64,000 nt of DNA, taken from the NCBI GenBank assembly GCA_023228865.1, contig JALOAH010000004.1, positions 20,678-84,677 of the forward strand. The letters run 5' to 3'. Positions within the stretch are counted from its first letter, which is position 1, and each line of letters starts with the position of its first letter. The notes below the pieces were generated by a model. The model had not been told where the DNA came from. It worked only from the letters and a program-made list of their open reading frames with translations, and ran no database searches. The stretch comes from Porticoccaceae bacterium (GTDB taxonomy: Bacteria > Pseudomonadota > Gammaproteobacteria > Pseudomonadales > Porticoccaceae). A program made the translations under genes and the position numbers. Of the stretch, positions 27,092-38,211 are shown piece after piece.

Positions 27092-27910
27092 TCAGAAATT
27101 TTCGCTCAAATAGGCTTTCGCGAGGGAGGCTGCGCTGCTGTTGCCTGCGGCAACTTTGGTCAACAATTGCTTGGCGCGGTCATTTTGACCCTGTAAATGG
27201 TAAACCTTGGCCAGCTTGAACATGGCATCTGGCGCTTTTCTGTGGGCGGGAAAACTTACCGTAACGGCGCCAAAGGCTTTTTCAGCCTCGGGAAGGTTGT
27301 TTTGCAACAGATAGATTTCCCCCAACCAATAATAGGAATTGGCGGTGTACTTGCCATTGGGATACTTTGCCACCAATGTTTTGAATCCGGCCACCGCTTC
27401 GTCGATTTTGCGAGCCTTGAGCAAATTGTAGGTCTGGGTATAGGCTTCGTATTCACCGGCATCATCATTGACAGGTTCGTCGGCGGTAGCGAATTCCTGT
27501 GCCGGTTCTGGAGCCTCGGGAGACGTCGCAGCCATGGGTATCTCCTTCGAAGGCGAAGAAGACGCTGATGGGGCGGCGGCGCCACCGAGACGGCGATCCA
27601 GGTCTTGATAGTCGTCGAGTTGCCGCTGGCGCAACTCGCGAAGGTCGTGAGCCTGTTCTTCCACCATCCCTCTCAGAGTGCGAACCTCTTCACGCAAAGA
27701 CTGCACTTCATAATGAAGATCAACGACAGCCTGATTAGCCCCACCTGGGGACGGCTTGGGCTGTGCCTGCTGGGTCGGTGGTGTCGATTGTTGGGGATAT
27801 GAAGAAAAATCAGGACCGATCTCTTCCACTGGGGCGCCAGCGGCGCAAGCCAGTGCAGAAGCCAAAACAAGAGAAAATCCAGCAAGGCCATGTCCGACCA
27901 CTTTTTTCAT
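27092..27910 (-). CDS. cpoB: Cell division coordinator CpoB (YbgF), Tol-Pal associated
   Basis: A 272-residue periplasmic protein. A signal peptide (MKKVVGHGLAGFSLVLASALACAAG) is followed by a proline/glutamine-rich stretch, a trimerising coiled coil (about 62-100, YEVQSLREEVRTLRGMVEEQ) and C-terminal TPR repeats (about 150-272). CpoB links outer-membrane constriction by Tol-Pal with septal peptidoglycan synthesis. GGAGG lies seven bases before the ATG. It follows pal across a hairpin. Confidence 0.93.
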   Translation of the reverse strand: MKKVVGHGLAGFSLVLASALACAAGAPVEEIGPDFSSYPQQSTPPTQQAQPKPSPGGANQAVVDLHYEVQSLREEVRTLRGMVEEQAHDLRELRQRQLDDYQDLDRRLGGAAAPSASSSPSKEIPMAATSPEAPEPAQEFATADEPVNDDAGEYEAYTQTYNLLKARKIDEAVAGFKTLVAKYPNGKYTANSYYWLGEIYLLQNNLPEAEKAFGAVTVSFPAHRKAPDAMFKLAKVYHLQGQNDRAKQLLTKVAAGNSSAASLAKAYLSENF

Positions 27911-27925
27911 CGCTATTCCTCCATC

Positions 27926-27960
27926 AAAGAAAAGCCAGGCAGGGCAAACCGTGCCTGGCT
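27926..27960 (-). terminator. Attenuator hairpin between pal and cpoB
   Basis: A perfect nine-pair stem, AGCCAGGCA/TGCCTGGCT, lies between the pal stop and the cpoB ribosome site and is followed on the minus strand by TTTTCTTT. It probably stops part of the transcripts so that Pal is made in excess over CpoB. Confidence 0.75.
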
Positions 27961-27978
27961 CAGATGCTTCGAGTTAAA

Positions 27979-28488
27979 TTACCTTTTGGTCATTTCGACG
28001 CGACGGTTCATAGACCAGGATGATTCGTCACTGCCAAGAGCTGCAGGGCGCTCTTCACCGTAGCTGATGGCTTCGAGGTATTCACCATTGACACCTTGCA
28101 GCACCAGATATTCTTTTACCGCATTGGCGCGGCGCTCGCCGAGAGCCATGTTGTATTCACGGGTACCACGCTCATCACCATGACCTTCCAGGCGAACATA
28201 GAGGGGGTTTGATTTCAGGCGCTGGGCGTGCATGTTGAGGGCGGCGCGGGCTTCAGACTTCAGGGTTGATGAATCGAAGTCAAAATAGAACACCGTGGCG
28301 AGACCGCCAGCGGAAAGATCGTCGCCATAGGCGGAACCATCACCCGCAGTACCTGTGGCAACACCACCGGCACTGCCATCGGCGCCTGCACCCATGCTGC
28401 CATCCTCCGTGGAGGTGCTGGAACAGGCCGCCAGAAAGGTTGACAACAACGCGATTAAAAAGCCAGTTTTGATTGTTTGAAAGCTCAT
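27979..28488 (-). CDS. pal: Peptidoglycan-associated lipoprotein Pal
   Basis: A 169-residue outer-membrane lipoprotein. The lipobox is LAAC with lipidated Cys22, followed by a serine/glycine-rich linker (about 23-60) and an OmpA-type peptidoglycan-binding domain with LEGHGDERGTREYNMALGER. It anchors the outer membrane to the wall and binds TolB. It lies downstream of tolB in the Tol-Pal operon. Confidence 0.97.
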   Translation of the reverse strand: MSFQTIKTGFLIALLSTFLAACSSTSTEDGSMGAGADGSAGGVATGTAGDGSAYGDDLSAGGLATVFYFDFDSSTLKSEARAALNMHAQRLKSNPLYVRLEGHGDERGTREYNMALGERRANAVKEYLVLQGVNGEYLEAISYGEERPAALGSDESSWSMNRRVEMTKR

Positions 28489-28531
28489 TTTTTTCTCCTT
28501 TGATGGGCCAAGGCCCTGATATTAACCAGTT

Positions 28532-29827
28532 CTATAAAAACGGTGACCAAGCAGGTTCTCTAACATCCCCTTCTCTCGCCGGCAAAAAGAATTTTACACC
28601 AGCATCGATGGAAACGGCAGCCAGAAGCCCCTTTCCGCTCCGTTTGGTGGCATAGAGCAACATTGCCCCATTGGGCGCCACCGTAGGCGACTCATCCAGG
28701 AAGGTTCCTGAGAGAATGCGGAAGTCTTTGGTGATCAAATCCTGGGAAGCAATGTGGAACTGGCCATTGTCGCGGTGCACCATCACCAGCGTTCTACCGT
28801 CTGGCGCCAGTCTCGGCCTTGCATTGTAATTGCCGCGGAATGTTAATCTTTCCGTGGCACCGCTGGCAAGATTCATTTTATATATTTGCGGGCTTCCACC
28901 GCGATCCGAGGTAAAAATAATCGAGTTACCATCGGGTGTCCAGTTTGGCTCGGTGTCGATAGAAAAATGATTGGTCAAGCGCGTGAACGCACCAGTGACA
29001 AAATCGTGGATATAAATTTCCGGGTTACCGTCTTTCGATAACACCATCGCCAATTTGCGACCATCGGGAGACCAGGCGGGTGCTCCATTCAAGCCCTTGA
29101 AGTTGGTAATCTGACGGCGGCTGGCGTCGGCGAGCTTTTGGCGAAAGATCGCCGGGCGCCCAGTTTCAAAGGAAACATAGACAAGCTCCTTGCCATCGGG
29201 AGACCAGCCGGGCGACATCAATGGCTCTGTGGACTCCAGCATCAGGCGCTCCCGGGCGCCATCCGCATCCGACACCATAAGCCTGTAGACCTGGCGGCCA
29301 TCGCCACCGCGGGCGGCAATAACATAGGCGAGACGGGTGGAAAATGCGCCGCGAATGCCGGTGAGGGCTTCATAGACCTTGTCGCTGATGTAGTGGGCAA
29401 TATCCCTGATACTGTCGTCTCGTCCGTGAACCATTTGCGACAGCACAACTTTCTCACCGAGAACTTCGGCAAGACCAAAGGTGACGCGAATGCGGCCATC
29501 CGGGAGTCGTTCGCTATTGCCAAACACCAGATACTGGGCGCCGAGGACACGCCAGTCCCTGTAATAAATTTCACTTTGATCGCCGGGAAACGACAGCATA
29601 TTGGTTCTGGGGATGGTGCTAAAGAGACCACTGCGCTGCAAGTCTGCAGAAACAATGTCGCTGATATCCTCGGGTAAAACACCACTTTTTTCGGCAATTG
29701 GCGCCACGGCAATCACCATCGGGTTGTCGACCCCGCTGGTGATTTCAATGGTCAGCTCTGCCTGCACGTTGACAGCCAACGCCAGCAACAGGGCAAAAAT
29801 TCCGTAGAGAAGCTTCTCTTTCAACAT
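28532..29827 (-). CDS. tolB: Tol-Pal translocation protein TolB
   Basis: A 431-residue periplasmic protein with a signal peptide ([18 protein letters not shown]), an N-terminal alpha/beta domain, and a C-terminal six-bladed propeller made of repeats such as [18 protein letters not shown] and [17 protein letters not shown]. It shuttles between TolA and Pal during division. It lies nine bases after tolA. Confidence 0.97.
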   Translation of the reverse strand: MLKEKLLYGIFALLLALAVNVQAELTIEITSGVDNPMVIAVAPIAEKSGVLPEDISDIVSADLQRSGLFSTIPRTNMLSFPGDQSEIYYRDWRVLGAQYLVFGNSERLPDGRIRVTFGLAEVLGEKVVLSQMVHGRDDSIRDIAHYISDKVYEALTGIRGAFSTRLAYVIAARGGDGRQVYRLMVSDADGARERLMLESTEPLMSPGWSPDGKELVYVSFETGRPAIFRQKLADASRRQITNFKGLNGAPAWSPDGRKLAMVLSKDGNPEIYIHDFVTGAFTRLTNHFSIDTEPNWTPDGNSIIFTSDRGGSPQIYKMNLASGATERLTFRGNYNARPRLAPDGRTLVMVHRDNGQFHIASQDLITKDFRILSGTFLDESPTVAPNGAMLLYATKRSGKGLLAAVSIDAGVKFFLPAREGDVREPAWSPFL

Positions 29828-29836
29828 AACGCCTTT

Positions 29837-30784
29837 TTACATCCTTAAATCTTGAGGGTCAAAAACAATTCTGATTTTGCGAAAATCGCGCTGATAGATT
29901 CCGGGGTCAACTTCTCTGAGGCGACTGAACTGACCCACTTTTTTCACCGCCTGCTCTGCAGAGAGGTCAAATGCGGCATTGCCGCTGGACTTAATGGTGC
30001 GCACACCGGTGACCCTGCCGGCAGCACCAAGGAAAATTTCCAGCTCGACAACCATGCCGAGACGTGCGCTGGGGGGACGGCTCCAGCTTGACGCGATCAG
30101 GCTGGCCATGTAGTCAACATAGGTGCCAACCTGAGCCTCTGCCTCTGCATCTTCCAGCATCTCATCCTCAAGTGCCAGTGCTTTTGCCAATTCCTGCTGG
30201 CGGCGCAACTCTTCCTGGCGCTTTTTTTCTGCCTCGGCCTTGGCCTGCTCGGCTTTTTTCTGCTCTTCCTGGCGTTTTTTCTCCGCTTCAGCCTTGGCCT
30301 GTTCGGCTTTTTTCTGTTCTTCCTGGCGCTTTTTCTCCGCTTCGGCTTTGGCTTGCTGTTCCTTTTTAATGGCTTCCTGTTTTAGGACTTCCTGGCGTTT
30401 TTTTTCCGCCGCTGCCTTCGCCTGCTGCTCTTTTTTGAGCTGCTCTTGCTTGAGTTGTTCCTGCTTTTTTTGCTCTTCGGCTTTTTTGATTGCCGCCTCA
30501 TCCACCTTGGGTTCAGGTTTTGGCTGAGGCTTGGGTTCTGGCTTCGGTTGCGGCTTCGGCTGTTGTTGTGGCTTTGCCGTCTGAGCAACAGCAGGCTTCA
30601 TTTGCAACAATTTGGCTTCGATATAGCGCGGCTTTACAGTTTCTTTCTTTTTTTCAGCGGGCACCCAGCCAACAATGATGATCGCCAGCAACAGGGCGTG
30701 GAGAAGTCCACTGACCAACACCCCCGTGGATGCGCCAGTTCTCGAAAAAAACGCCGGTGGTCTGAGGACGTTACTGCTTGACAT
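29837..30784 (-). CDS. tolA: Cell envelope integrity protein TolA
   Basis: A 315-residue protein. One membrane helix (about 23-41) is followed by a KP-rich stretch (KPQPKPEPKPQPKPEPK), a long Lys/Glu/Ala/Gln coiled coil (about 82-195) and a C-terminal TolA/TonB-like domain. TolA spans the periplasm and transmits proton-motive energy from TolQR to Pal. The ATG at 30784 is preferred; it overlaps tolR by 14 bases. An ATG at 30811 is possible but adds nine unrelated residues. Confidence 0.93.
   Translation of the reverse strand: MSSSNVLRPPAFFSRTGASTGVLVSGLLHALLLAIIIVGWVPAEKKKETVKPRYIEAKLLQMKPAVAQTAKPQQQPKPQPKPEPKPQPKPEPKVDEAAIKKAEEQKKQEQLKQEQLKKEQQAKAAAEKKRQEVLKQEAIKKEQQAKAEAEKKRQEEQKKAEQAKAEAEKKRQEEQKKAEQAKAEAEKKRQEELRRQQELAKALALEDEMLEDAEAEAQVGTYVDYMASLIASSWSRPPSARLGMVVELEIFLGAAGRVTGVRTIKSSGNAAFDLSAEQAVKKVGQFSRLREVDPGIYQRDFRKIRIVFDPQDLRM
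30206..30352. repeat. 54-bp tandem repeats in tolA
   Basis: The helical region of TolA is encoded by nearly identical 54-bp units for AEAEKKRQEEQKKAEQAK: two close copies and a partial third, with more degraded flanking copies. Such repeats can change number by slippage or recombination and so alter the length of the coiled coil. Confidence 0.8.
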
Positions 30785-31208
30785 CTGCAGGCTCTGTGAC
30801 CAGACCAACATTGGGGGCGCCGGCCGATTGTAGTACTGTCATCAACTCGACAACTGTGCCGTAGCTCACATTTTTGTCCCCCCACACCAGCACGGGGGTT
30901 TCGGGTTTTTGCGCGAGAACCTTGGAAACCTTGTCCTGAATATTGGCGAGGATTTCCTCCTCATTCTTGCCGTTGCCCAAATCTATGTAATAGGTGCCGT
31001 CGGCCTTAACCGACACGATAAGAGGCTCTTTCTCTTTTTCATCGAGAGGATTCGACGGGGCGTTGGGCAAATCCACTTTGACACCCTGCATCAGCAGCGG
31101 CGCCGTAATCATAAAGACGATAAGTAATACCAGCATGACATCGATGTAGGGAACCACATTGATGTCTGCCACCAGCTTGCGCTTATTTCTGCCGTTTGAA
31201 ATAGCCAT
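30771..31208 (-). CDS. tolR: Tol-Pal proton channel protein TolR (ExbD family)
   Basis: A 145-residue inner-membrane protein with one N-terminal helix containing the essential aspartate (Asp23, in YIDVMLVLLIVFMI) and a periplasmic ExbD-type domain. TolR and TolQ form the proton-driven motor for TolA. It lies eight bases after tolQ. Confidence 0.97.
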   Translation of the reverse strand: MAISNGRNKRKLVADINVVPYIDVMLVLLIVFMITAPLLMQGVKVDLPNAPSNPLDEKEKEPLIVSVKADGTYYIDLGNGKNEEEILANIQDKVSKVLAQKPETPVLVWGDKNVSYGTVVELMTVLQSAGAPNVGLVTEPADVKQ

Positions 31209-31216
31209 GGCTGCCC

Positions 31217-31906
31217 TTAGTTTTCTGAGTGGACGCGACGGTGCAGAATGCTGGAAAACTCCTCGGCAAAGGTTTCGTAATTGCTGTAGAGGCGATCAGC
31301 CTGGGCAGAGTAACGGTTGTAGGCGAGCACGGCGGGAATAGCCGCAAACAACCCCATTGCCGTGGCAATCAGGGCTTCGGCAATTCCCGGCGCCACTGTC
31401 GCTAGGGTCGCCTGCTGCACATTGGCGAGACCGCGAAAGGATTGCATGATGCCCCAGACGGTGCCGAACAAGCCGATGTAGGGACTGACGGAAGCCACGC
31501 TGGCGAGAAACGGCAGGCTGACATTGAGTTTTTCCTCTTCCCGCGACAGAGCCACCCTCATGGCACGCTCGGTGCCTTCCATCACCATATCGGGGTCGCT
31601 GCCCCGCTGTTGCAACAGGCGGTTAAATTCGCGGAAGCCACTGCGAAATACGCTTTCGAGGCCGTCGATACGAATATTGTCGTGAAGCTTGGCGTTGATT
31701 TCACCAAAAAGCTGATTGAGATCCACGCCGGACCAGAACGTATCTTCAAATTCGTGAAAGTTCCTGTCAGCGCTGCGCAAATAAACGCCGCGCTGGATAA
31801 TCATTGCCCAGGAGATCACCGATGCAGCAAAAAGCAGGAGCATCACAAACTGTACGGGCAGTGATGCTCCGGTAATCAATACCCAGATTGAAAGATTTTC
31901 CGTCAC
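31217..31906 (-). CDS. tolQ: Tol-Pal proton channel protein TolQ
   Basis: A 229-residue MotA/TolQ/ExbB protein with three membrane helices, one near the N-terminus (about 18-36) and two in the C-terminal half (SVSPYIGLFGTVWGIMQSF and the segment around IATAMGLFAAIPAVLAYN). It is the stator-like part of the Tol motor. The start is GTG at 31906 with GGAG six bases upstream. Confidence 0.97.
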   Translation of the reverse strand: MTENLSIWVLITGASLPVQFVMLLLFAASVISWAMIIQRGVYLRSADRNFHEFEDTFWSGVDLNQLFGEINAKLHDNIRIDGLESVFRSGFREFNRLLQQRGSDPDMVMEGTERAMRVALSREEEKLNVSLPFLASVASVSPYIGLFGTVWGIMQSFRGLANVQQATLATVAPGIAEALIATAMGLFAAIPAVLAYNRYSAQADRLYSNYETFAEEFSSILHRRVHSEN

Positions 31907-31970
31907 GTAATTCTCCTGTAGCTTCGTTGCAACTGAGCTCTGTTAATTTTTGAGTAAATGGTTTCTGTGA

Positions 31971-32372
31971 TTAGCCGATGGCCGCATTGCGAACATCCTG
32001 AGGGATAGCCGCTGGTTTGAGCGTATCCCGGGTCACGCAGGCCACTTTGACTTCGGCCGCACATAATAATTCATTCCCGCAGCTAACGATCTGCTCCATG
32101 ATAAAAAAAGTTCGCCCGCCGTTAATGATCCTGGCACTGACATTAAGAGCGTCATCGAGGCGGGCGGGCTTGCGGTAGTCGATATGCAGGGAGTGCACCA
32201 CAAACATGAGGTTGTCGCGAAATAGTGCCGGTTTTTCAAAGCCCAGGGATCGAAACCACTCGGTTCTGGCGCGCTCCATGAATTTCAGATAGTTGACGTA
32301 ATAAACAATACCTCCGGCATCCGTATCCTCGACATAGACCCGCACTGGCAACGAAAATGGTTTAGCGTCCAC
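31971..32372 (-). CDS. ybgC: Tol-Pal-associated acyl-CoA thioesterase YbgC
   Basis: A 133-residue hotdog-fold thioesterase with the signature [17 protein letters not shown], where the first Asp of DTDAGG is the catalytic type. YbgC hydrolyses acyl-CoA thioesters and is associated with phospholipid enzymes; its link to Tol-Pal is mainly positional. The start is GTG at 32372 with GGAG seven bases upstream. It overlaps the ruvB 3' end by 11 bases. Confidence 0.93.
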   Translation of the reverse strand: MDAKPFSLPVRVYVEDTDAGGIVYYVNYLKFMERARTEWFRSLGFEKPALFRDNLMFVVHSLHIDYRKPARLDDALNVSARIINGGRTFFIMEQIVSCGNELLCAAEVKVACVTRDTLKPAAIPQDVRNAAIG

Positions 32373-33435
32373 CTTTCAACTCCGCACCCAGATTGCCTTC
32401 ACCATCGAGAAGAGCAATTTGTTGGGCAATTTTTGCCGGACTTTTAAGGCCAAAATGGCCATAGGCAAGCCCCGTCGCCATTCGTCCCCTGGAAGTGCGC
32501 ATCATATAGCCCTGCTGAATCAAATAGGGTTCAAGGACATCCTCGATGGTGCCGCGCTCTTCGCCAATGGCGGCGGCGAGGCTGTCGACGCCCACAGGGC
32601 CGCCATCGAATTTTTCGATAATAGCCAGCAACAGACGGCGATCCATTTGATCAAAACCGGTGTTGTCCACATTGAGCATCGTCAGCGCGCCGTCGGCGAT
32701 AAGGGCGCTGATGCGGCCATCCCCTTTGACTTCGGCATAATCGCGCACCCGGCGCAACAAACGGTTGGCAATTCGCGGGGTGCCGCGGGCGCGGCGGGCA
32801 ATTTCAAGGGCACCGCTGGTGTCGGCGTCGAGGCCGAGAATACGCGCCGAGCGGCTGACGATGGTGGCGAGTTCATCGACAGAATAAAATTCAAGGCGCT
32901 GAACAATACCAAAGCGATCCCGCAGCGGCGACGTCAACAAACCCGCCCTGGTGGTGGCGCCGACCAGGGTAAAAGGCGGCAAATCCAGTTTTATCGAGCG
33001 CGCCGCCGGCCCCTCACCAATCATGATATCGAGCTGGTAATCCTCCATCGCCGGGTACAGCACCTCTTCAATCATGGGGCTGAGGCGGTGGATTTCGTCG
33101 ATAAAAAGAACGTCGCCCTCCTCCAGGTTCGTCATCAGCGCGGCAAGATCTCCTGCTCTTTCCAGCACAGGACCGGACGTGGTTTTGAGGCTGGCGCCCA
33201 TCTCATTGGCAATAATGTTGGCCAATGTAGTTTTGCCCAGCCCAGGAGGGCCAAACACCAGGGTGTGATCCAGGGGCTCATTGCGCTGCCGCGCCGCGCG
33301 AATAAAAATATCCATCTGCTCGCGAACAACCGCCTGACCGACATAATCACTGAGGCTCAATGGCCGAATAGCCCGGTCAAAACGCTCTTCGCTGGCGCTG
33401 GCGACGGGTGAAATTAGGCGATCGGATTCAATCAT
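32362..33435 (-). CDS. ruvB: Holliday junction branch migration helicase RuvB
   Basis: A 357-residue AAA+ motor. Walker A is [15 protein letters not shown], Walker B is [11 protein letters not shown], sensor 1 follows in LVGATTRAG, and a C-terminal winged helix is present ([15 protein letters not shown]). With RuvA it drives branch migration. The ATG at 33435 gives the usual MIESDRLI N-terminus; a GTG at 33447 is less likely. It lies 41 bases after ruvA. Confidence 0.97.
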   Translation of the reverse strand: MIESDRLISPVASASEERFDRAIRPLSLSDYVGQAVVREQMDIFIRAARQRNEPLDHTLVFGPPGLGKTTLANIIANEMGASLKTTSGPVLERAGDLAALMTNLEEGDVLFIDEIHRLSPMIEEVLYPAMEDYQLDIMIGEGPAARSIKLDLPPFTLVGATTRAGLLTSPLRDRFGIVQRLEFYSVDELATIVSRSARILGLDADTSGALEIARRARGTPRIANRLLRRVRDYAEVKGDGRISALIADGALTMLNVDNTGFDQMDRRLLLAIIEKFDGGPVGVDSLAAAIGEERGTIEDVLEPYLIQQGYMMRTSRGRMATGLAYGHFGLKSPAKIAQQIALLDGEGNLGAELKGGR

Positions 33436-33476
33436 AAGGGTACGCACCTGACGACATGTTTACGCCTCGACATTGA

Positions 33477-34091
33477 TTACTTGACGGCATTTTTGAGCGC
33501 GGCGCGAATAAGGGTTTCACTGCTCGCGCTGTCGTCGCCCAGGTCTTTTTCAACACGGCTGATCATGCGCGCGGCTTCCTGGGGCTTATAACCCAGCGCC
33601 ACCAGAGCGCTTTCCGCCTCCTCTCGCGGCAGGGGAGCCCCACCGGCAGCAAACTGCGGGGATCCGTGAAAGCCTGTGGAGGACTCCCATTTGCCGAGGC
33701 GGTCTTTCATTTCCACCAAGAGTCTTTCGGCGGTTTTTGTGCCAACCCCCGGCAGCTTTGTCAGGCTGGCGACATCGCCGCCGCGCACACAGCGCACAAA
33801 GTCTGCGACCGACATGCCGGACAGTATGGCCAGCGCCATTTTCGGGCCAACACCACTGATTTTGATCAGACTGCGGAACAGGCCGCGCTCCTCCACAGAG
33901 GCAAAGCCAAACAATTGCTGTGCATCTTCGCGAACGACAAAATGGGTATGGAGAACCACTTTTTCACCACTTGCGGGCAGGGCGAAAAACGTATTCATGG
34001 AGACATGGACTTCATAGCCAACCCCCTGAGCCTCAACCAGCAGCTCAGGAGCCTGCTTTTCAAGCAATATGCCGGTAATACGACCTATCAT
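33477..34091 (-). CDS. ruvA: Holliday junction DNA helicase subunit RuvA
   Basis: A 204-residue protein. An N-terminal OB fold (MIGRITGILLEKQAPELLVE) is followed by two helix-hairpin-helix motifs (about 71-130, including KISGVGPKMALAIL and KLPGVGTKTAERLLVE) and a C-terminal RuvB-binding domain. It grips the four-way junction. The ATG overlaps the ruvC stop by four bases. Confidence 0.97.
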   Translation of the reverse strand: MIGRITGILLEKQAPELLVEAQGVGYEVHVSMNTFFALPASGEKVVLHTHFVVREDAQQLFGFASVEERGLFRSLIKISGVGPKMALAILSGMSVADFVRCVRGGDVASLTKLPGVGTKTAERLLVEMKDRLGKWESSTGFHGSPQFAAGGAPLPREEAESALVALGYKPQEAARMISRVEKDLGDDSASSETLIRAALKNAVK

Positions 34092-34645
34092 CGCTGTGGA
34101 ATCTCCTTGAGCCTGCCTCTGGCATAACGGGTTTTCAGCGCCACGGCGCCGGTGCTTTTGCCCGCCATGCTGATGGCGCTTTGGCGGCTGGCGGCATGGC
34201 AGAGAGCCACCGCCAGGGCATCGGCGGCATCTTCTTTGGGAGCCGCGTCAAGTTTGAGCAAGCGCACAACCATATGGGAAACCTGATCCTTATTGGCCGC
34301 GCCAGTGCCGACAACTGCCTGCTTGACGGTTTTGGCGCTGTATTCAGCGACAGCCAAACCCGCCTGCACACCGGCGACAATGGCGGCACCCCGCGCCTGT
34401 CCCAGCTTGAGGGCTGCGCGGGGGTCGCGGGCGAAAAAAACTTCCTCCACCGCCATTTCCTCCGGTCGATGCATGGCGATAATTTCTGTCAGGCTGGCAC
34501 AGATAATTTTCAATTTTTCGGGAAGGGAAACTGACGGTAAACGAATAATGCCGCTGGCAACATAGGTCACCCTGGAGCCATTGGCGTCAATAATGCCAAA
34601 ACCGGTTTTGATGGAACCTGGGTCTATTCCCAGTATCAATGGCAT
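34088..34645 (-). CDS. ruvC: Crossover junction endodeoxyribonuclease RuvC
   Basis: A 185-residue Holliday junction resolvase. Catalytic acidic residues are visible at Asp8 (LGIDPGS), in AVEEVFF and in DAADALAVALCHA. It cuts junctions symmetrically after RuvAB migration. The ATG at 34645 gives the usual N-terminus; the upstream open frame is not RuvC-like. It leads the ruvC-ruvA-ruvB operon. yebC, often just upstream, is absent here. I saw no LexA-type operator. Confidence 0.97.
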   Translation of the reverse strand: MPLILGIDPGSIKTGFGIIDANGSRVTYVASGIIRLPSVSLPEKLKIICASLTEIIAMHRPEEMAVEEVFFARDPRAALKLGQARGAAIVAGVQAGLAVAEYSAKTVKQAVVGTGAANKDQVSHMVVRLLKLDAAPKEDAADALAVALCHAASRQSAISMAGKSTGAVALKTRYARGRLKEIPQR

Positions 34646-34751
34646 AAGTTTTCCCGCGTATTTCCCTTCTGCTGCGAATCGATCCTGACCACGCCATTGT
34701 CCTCGATTGCCAAATATCTTCAACCACAATGTGCAATCGGTACAAACCCGA

Positions 34752-35873
34752 TCACATCAGAACAAGATTATCCCGGTGAATAAGTTCTCTATCATCACAA
34801 TAGCCGAGCACTTCGGCGATGCGGTTGCTGGCAAGGCCAATAATTTTTGCGGTTTCGTCGGCGCTGTAGTTAATCAGACCGCGAGCCACCTCACGGCCAT
34901 CCGAAGACAGACAGGACACCAGGTCGCCGCGATTGAAGCGCCCGGAAACAGCCCGAACCCCAACGGGCAGTAAACTTTTACCCTGTTCCAGAAGAACCTT
35001 GACCGCACCCTCATCCAGATTGAGAGAGCCGCGCAATTGCAACTGCCCTGCGAGCCATTGTTTGCGTGCGGCGATGGGCTCATTGGCCGCCACCAGCAAT
35101 GTTCCTATGTCCTGCCCCGCAGCGAGCTGACCGAGAACATTGGCTGTTCTGCCGCTGGCAATCAGGGTGTTTGCTCCAGAGCGCGCCGCAAGTTTGGCGG
35201 CGCGCAGCTTGGTAATCATGCCGCCGCGGCCGAGGCCGCCACCGCCACCGCCGGCGAGACCATCAAGGGCGGGGTCTCCCGCTTGCCCTTCGCTGATCAG
35301 TTTTGCATTGGGATTAGTGCGCGGATCCTGGTCGAAAAGCCCCTGCTGATCGGTGAGAATCACGAGAAGATCTGCGTCCACCAGGTTGGCGACAAGAGCC
35401 GCCAAGGTGTCATTGTCGCCAAAACGGATTTCATCGGTGACCACAGTGTCGTTTTCATTAACCACGGGCACCACTCCCAGGCCGATCAATGTCTGCAATG
35501 TGCGTCGAGCATTGAGGTAGCGCTTGCGGTTGGAGAGATCATCGTGGTCGAGAAGAATTTGCGCGGTGTGGCGGCCGTGCTGCTGAAAACAGGACTCGTA
35601 GGCCTGCACCAGGCCCATCTGGCCAATCGCGGCGGCGGCCTGGAGTTCATGGACGGTTTCCGGGCGAAGCTTCCAGCCCAGCCGCGACATGCCCTCAGCC
35701 ACTGCCCCGGAAGACACCAGGACAACTTCTACGCCCTGGTTCAGCAGTGTTGAAATCTGCTCCACCCAGGCAGACATGGCTTGCCGGTCGAGCCCGCGGC
35801 CATCCGCCGTCAGCAGCGCGCTGCCTATTTTGATAACCCAGCGCTGCGCACTGGCAATATTGCGTCGTGACAT
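34752..35873 (-). CDS. proB: Glutamate 5-kinase
   Basis: A 373-residue enzyme for the first step of proline synthesis. The amino acid kinase domain has [22 protein letters not shown] and [12 protein letters not shown]; a PUA domain fills the C-terminus (about 280-373, VPLGVRAVSG-like start then GLINYSADE). It lies 28 bases after obgE, a common ribosomal-L27/Obg/ProB order. Confidence 0.96.
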   Translation of the reverse strand: MSRRNIASAQRWVIKIGSALLTADGRGLDRQAMSAWVEQISTLLNQGVEVVLVSSGAVAEGMSRLGWKLRPETVHELQAAAAIGQMGLVQAYESCFQQHGRHTAQILLDHDDLSNRKRYLNARRTLQTLIGLGVVPVVNENDTVVTDEIRFGDNDTLAALVANLVDADLLVILTDQQGLFDQDPRTNPNAKLISEGQAGDPALDGLAGGGGGGLGRGGMITKLRAAKLAARSGANTLIASGRTANVLGQLAAGQDIGTLLVAANEPIAARKQWLAGQLQLRGSLNLDEGAVKVLLEQGKSLLPVGVRAVSGRFNRGDLVSCLSSDGREVARGLINYSADETAKIIGLASNRIAEVLGYCDDRELIHRDNLVLM

Positions 35874-35901
35874 AAAACCTGCAAATTCGTCAATTTTTTA
35901 G

Positions 35902-37122
<1,221 letters not shown>

Positions 37123-37194
37123 TCACATCAGTGTTTGCGCTATTGTAGCGCGTAAAGCCGCGCCGGTAACATGACCCGGTTATTCTTGGAAGCC

Positions 37195-37230
37195 ATAAAA
37201 AAAGCCCCGCAGGCGCGGGGCTTTTTTTAT
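37195..37230. terminator. Bidirectional terminator between rpmA and obgE
   Basis: The GCCCCGC/GCGGGGC stem is flanked by A and T runs and lies 46 bases after the rpmA stop. It would end most rplU-rpmA transcripts and lower obgE expression relative to the ribosomal proteins. Confidence 0.88.
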
Positions 37231-37275
37231 GGGATGCTCTCCAGGTAGAGGGCATTTCCCTGAATAGCGAAAGCC

Positions 37276-37533
37276 TTAAGCGTTGATAATTTCAACATAC
37301 TTGCGGCTGTCGGGACCGCGAGTGACGAATGTCACCTGGCCGTCTGCTGTGGCAAACAGGGTGTGATCACGCCCCATGCCAACATTGGCGCCGGCGCGGA
37401 AACGGGTGCCGCGCTGACGAACGATAATGCTGCCGGCGGAAACCTGCTCGCCGCCAAAACATTTAACACCAAGGCGCTTACTCTCTGAGTCGCGGCCGTT
37501 ACGTGTACTACCACCAGCTTTCTTGTGTGCCAT
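37276..37533 (-). CDS. rpmA: 50S ribosomal protein L27
   Basis: An 85-residue protein beginning [20 protein letters not shown], with the mature-type N-terminal tail that reaches the peptidyl transferase centre, and no cleavable extension. It ends [11 protein letters not shown]. It follows rplU by 52 bases. Confidence 0.98.
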   Translation of the reverse strand: MAHKKAGGSTRNGRDSESKRLGVKCFGGEQVSAGSIIVRQRGTRFRAGANVGMGRDHTLFATADGQVTFVTRGPDSRKYVEIINA

Positions 37534-37585
37534 GATTCAATATCCTCTTAATGTCTCAATCTGTACAAATTACGCGCATCTGGCC

Positions 37586-37900
37586 TCAGCCAGCGTTAAT
37601 TCCAGTGATTTTCACTTCAGTGAACCACTGACGGTGTCCTTGCTGCTTGCGAAAGTGCTTGCGACGACGGAATTTGATAATGCGAACCTTGTCAGCGCGG
37701 CCATGACTGATGATTTCGGCAGTCACTTTTCCGCCTTCAACATAAGGGGCGCCAATCTTGACGTTGTCACCATCGGCGACCATAAGAACCTGGTCGAAAG
37801 CGACGGTTTCACCGGTGGCCACTTCCAGCTTTTCAAGGCGAAGGGTTTCACCCTCAACCACGCGGTGCTGTTTACCGCCACTAACAATAACTGCGTACAT
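37586..37900 (-). CDS. rplU: 50S ribosomal protein L21
   Basis: A 104-residue protein beginning [14 protein letters not shown] and ending with the [23 protein letters not shown] basic tail. The ATG at 37900 has GGAG six bases upstream and gives the normal length; the frame upstream adds four residues only. It heads the rplU-rpmA unit and has a strong promoter. Confidence 0.98.
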   Translation of the reverse strand: MYAVIVSGGKQHRVVEGETLRLEKLEVATGETVAFDQVLMVADGDNVKIGAPYVEGGKVTAEIISHGRADKVRIIKFRRRKHFRKQQGHRQWFTEVKITGINAG

Positions 37901-37937
37901 AATCTGCTCCAATTTTAGACAGCGTTTTTTCTCGCCA

Positions 37938-37991
37938 CCTCGGCACCATGCCGGGAGGCCTTGTTATATAAGGGCGCGAATTCTATGGCAA
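37938..37991 (-). promoter_or_regulatory. Promoter and leader hairpin of rplU
   Basis: The minus strand has TTGCCA (37986-37991), a 17-base spacer and TATAAC (37963-37968), a good sigma-70 promoter. Downstream in the leader a hairpin CCTCCCGGCA-TGG-TGCCGAGG (37938-37958) could be a control structure for the ribosomal operon. Confidence 0.75.
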
Positions 37992-38153
37992 CAGCCCGCT
38001 GAAAGCAAGCATTTCCACAGCGATTGCGCAGCGCCCCTGGCGCTATTGCCTGAATCCGCCTGCACAGACGCTGCCCCTGCCTGTTTTCCGCGGACTCTCC
38101 CCTGATCTCAGCGCAAAAAATTCAGACAGCTGGCCACGGAATCGGCATATTTC

Positions 38154-38182
38154 TTGACAGTGACAACGGCCGCCCCTAGGAT
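38154..38182 (+). promoter_or_regulatory. Sigma-70 promoter of ispB
   Basis: A consensus -35 TTGACA (38154-38159), a 17-base spacer and TAGGAT (38177-38182) lie 29 bases before the ispB ATG, leaving a leader of roughly 20 bases. The remaining sequence from 37992 to 38153 shows no gene. Confidence 0.75.
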
Positions 38183-38211
38183 GCCATGCTTTCAATACAG
38201 CCCGATATCCT

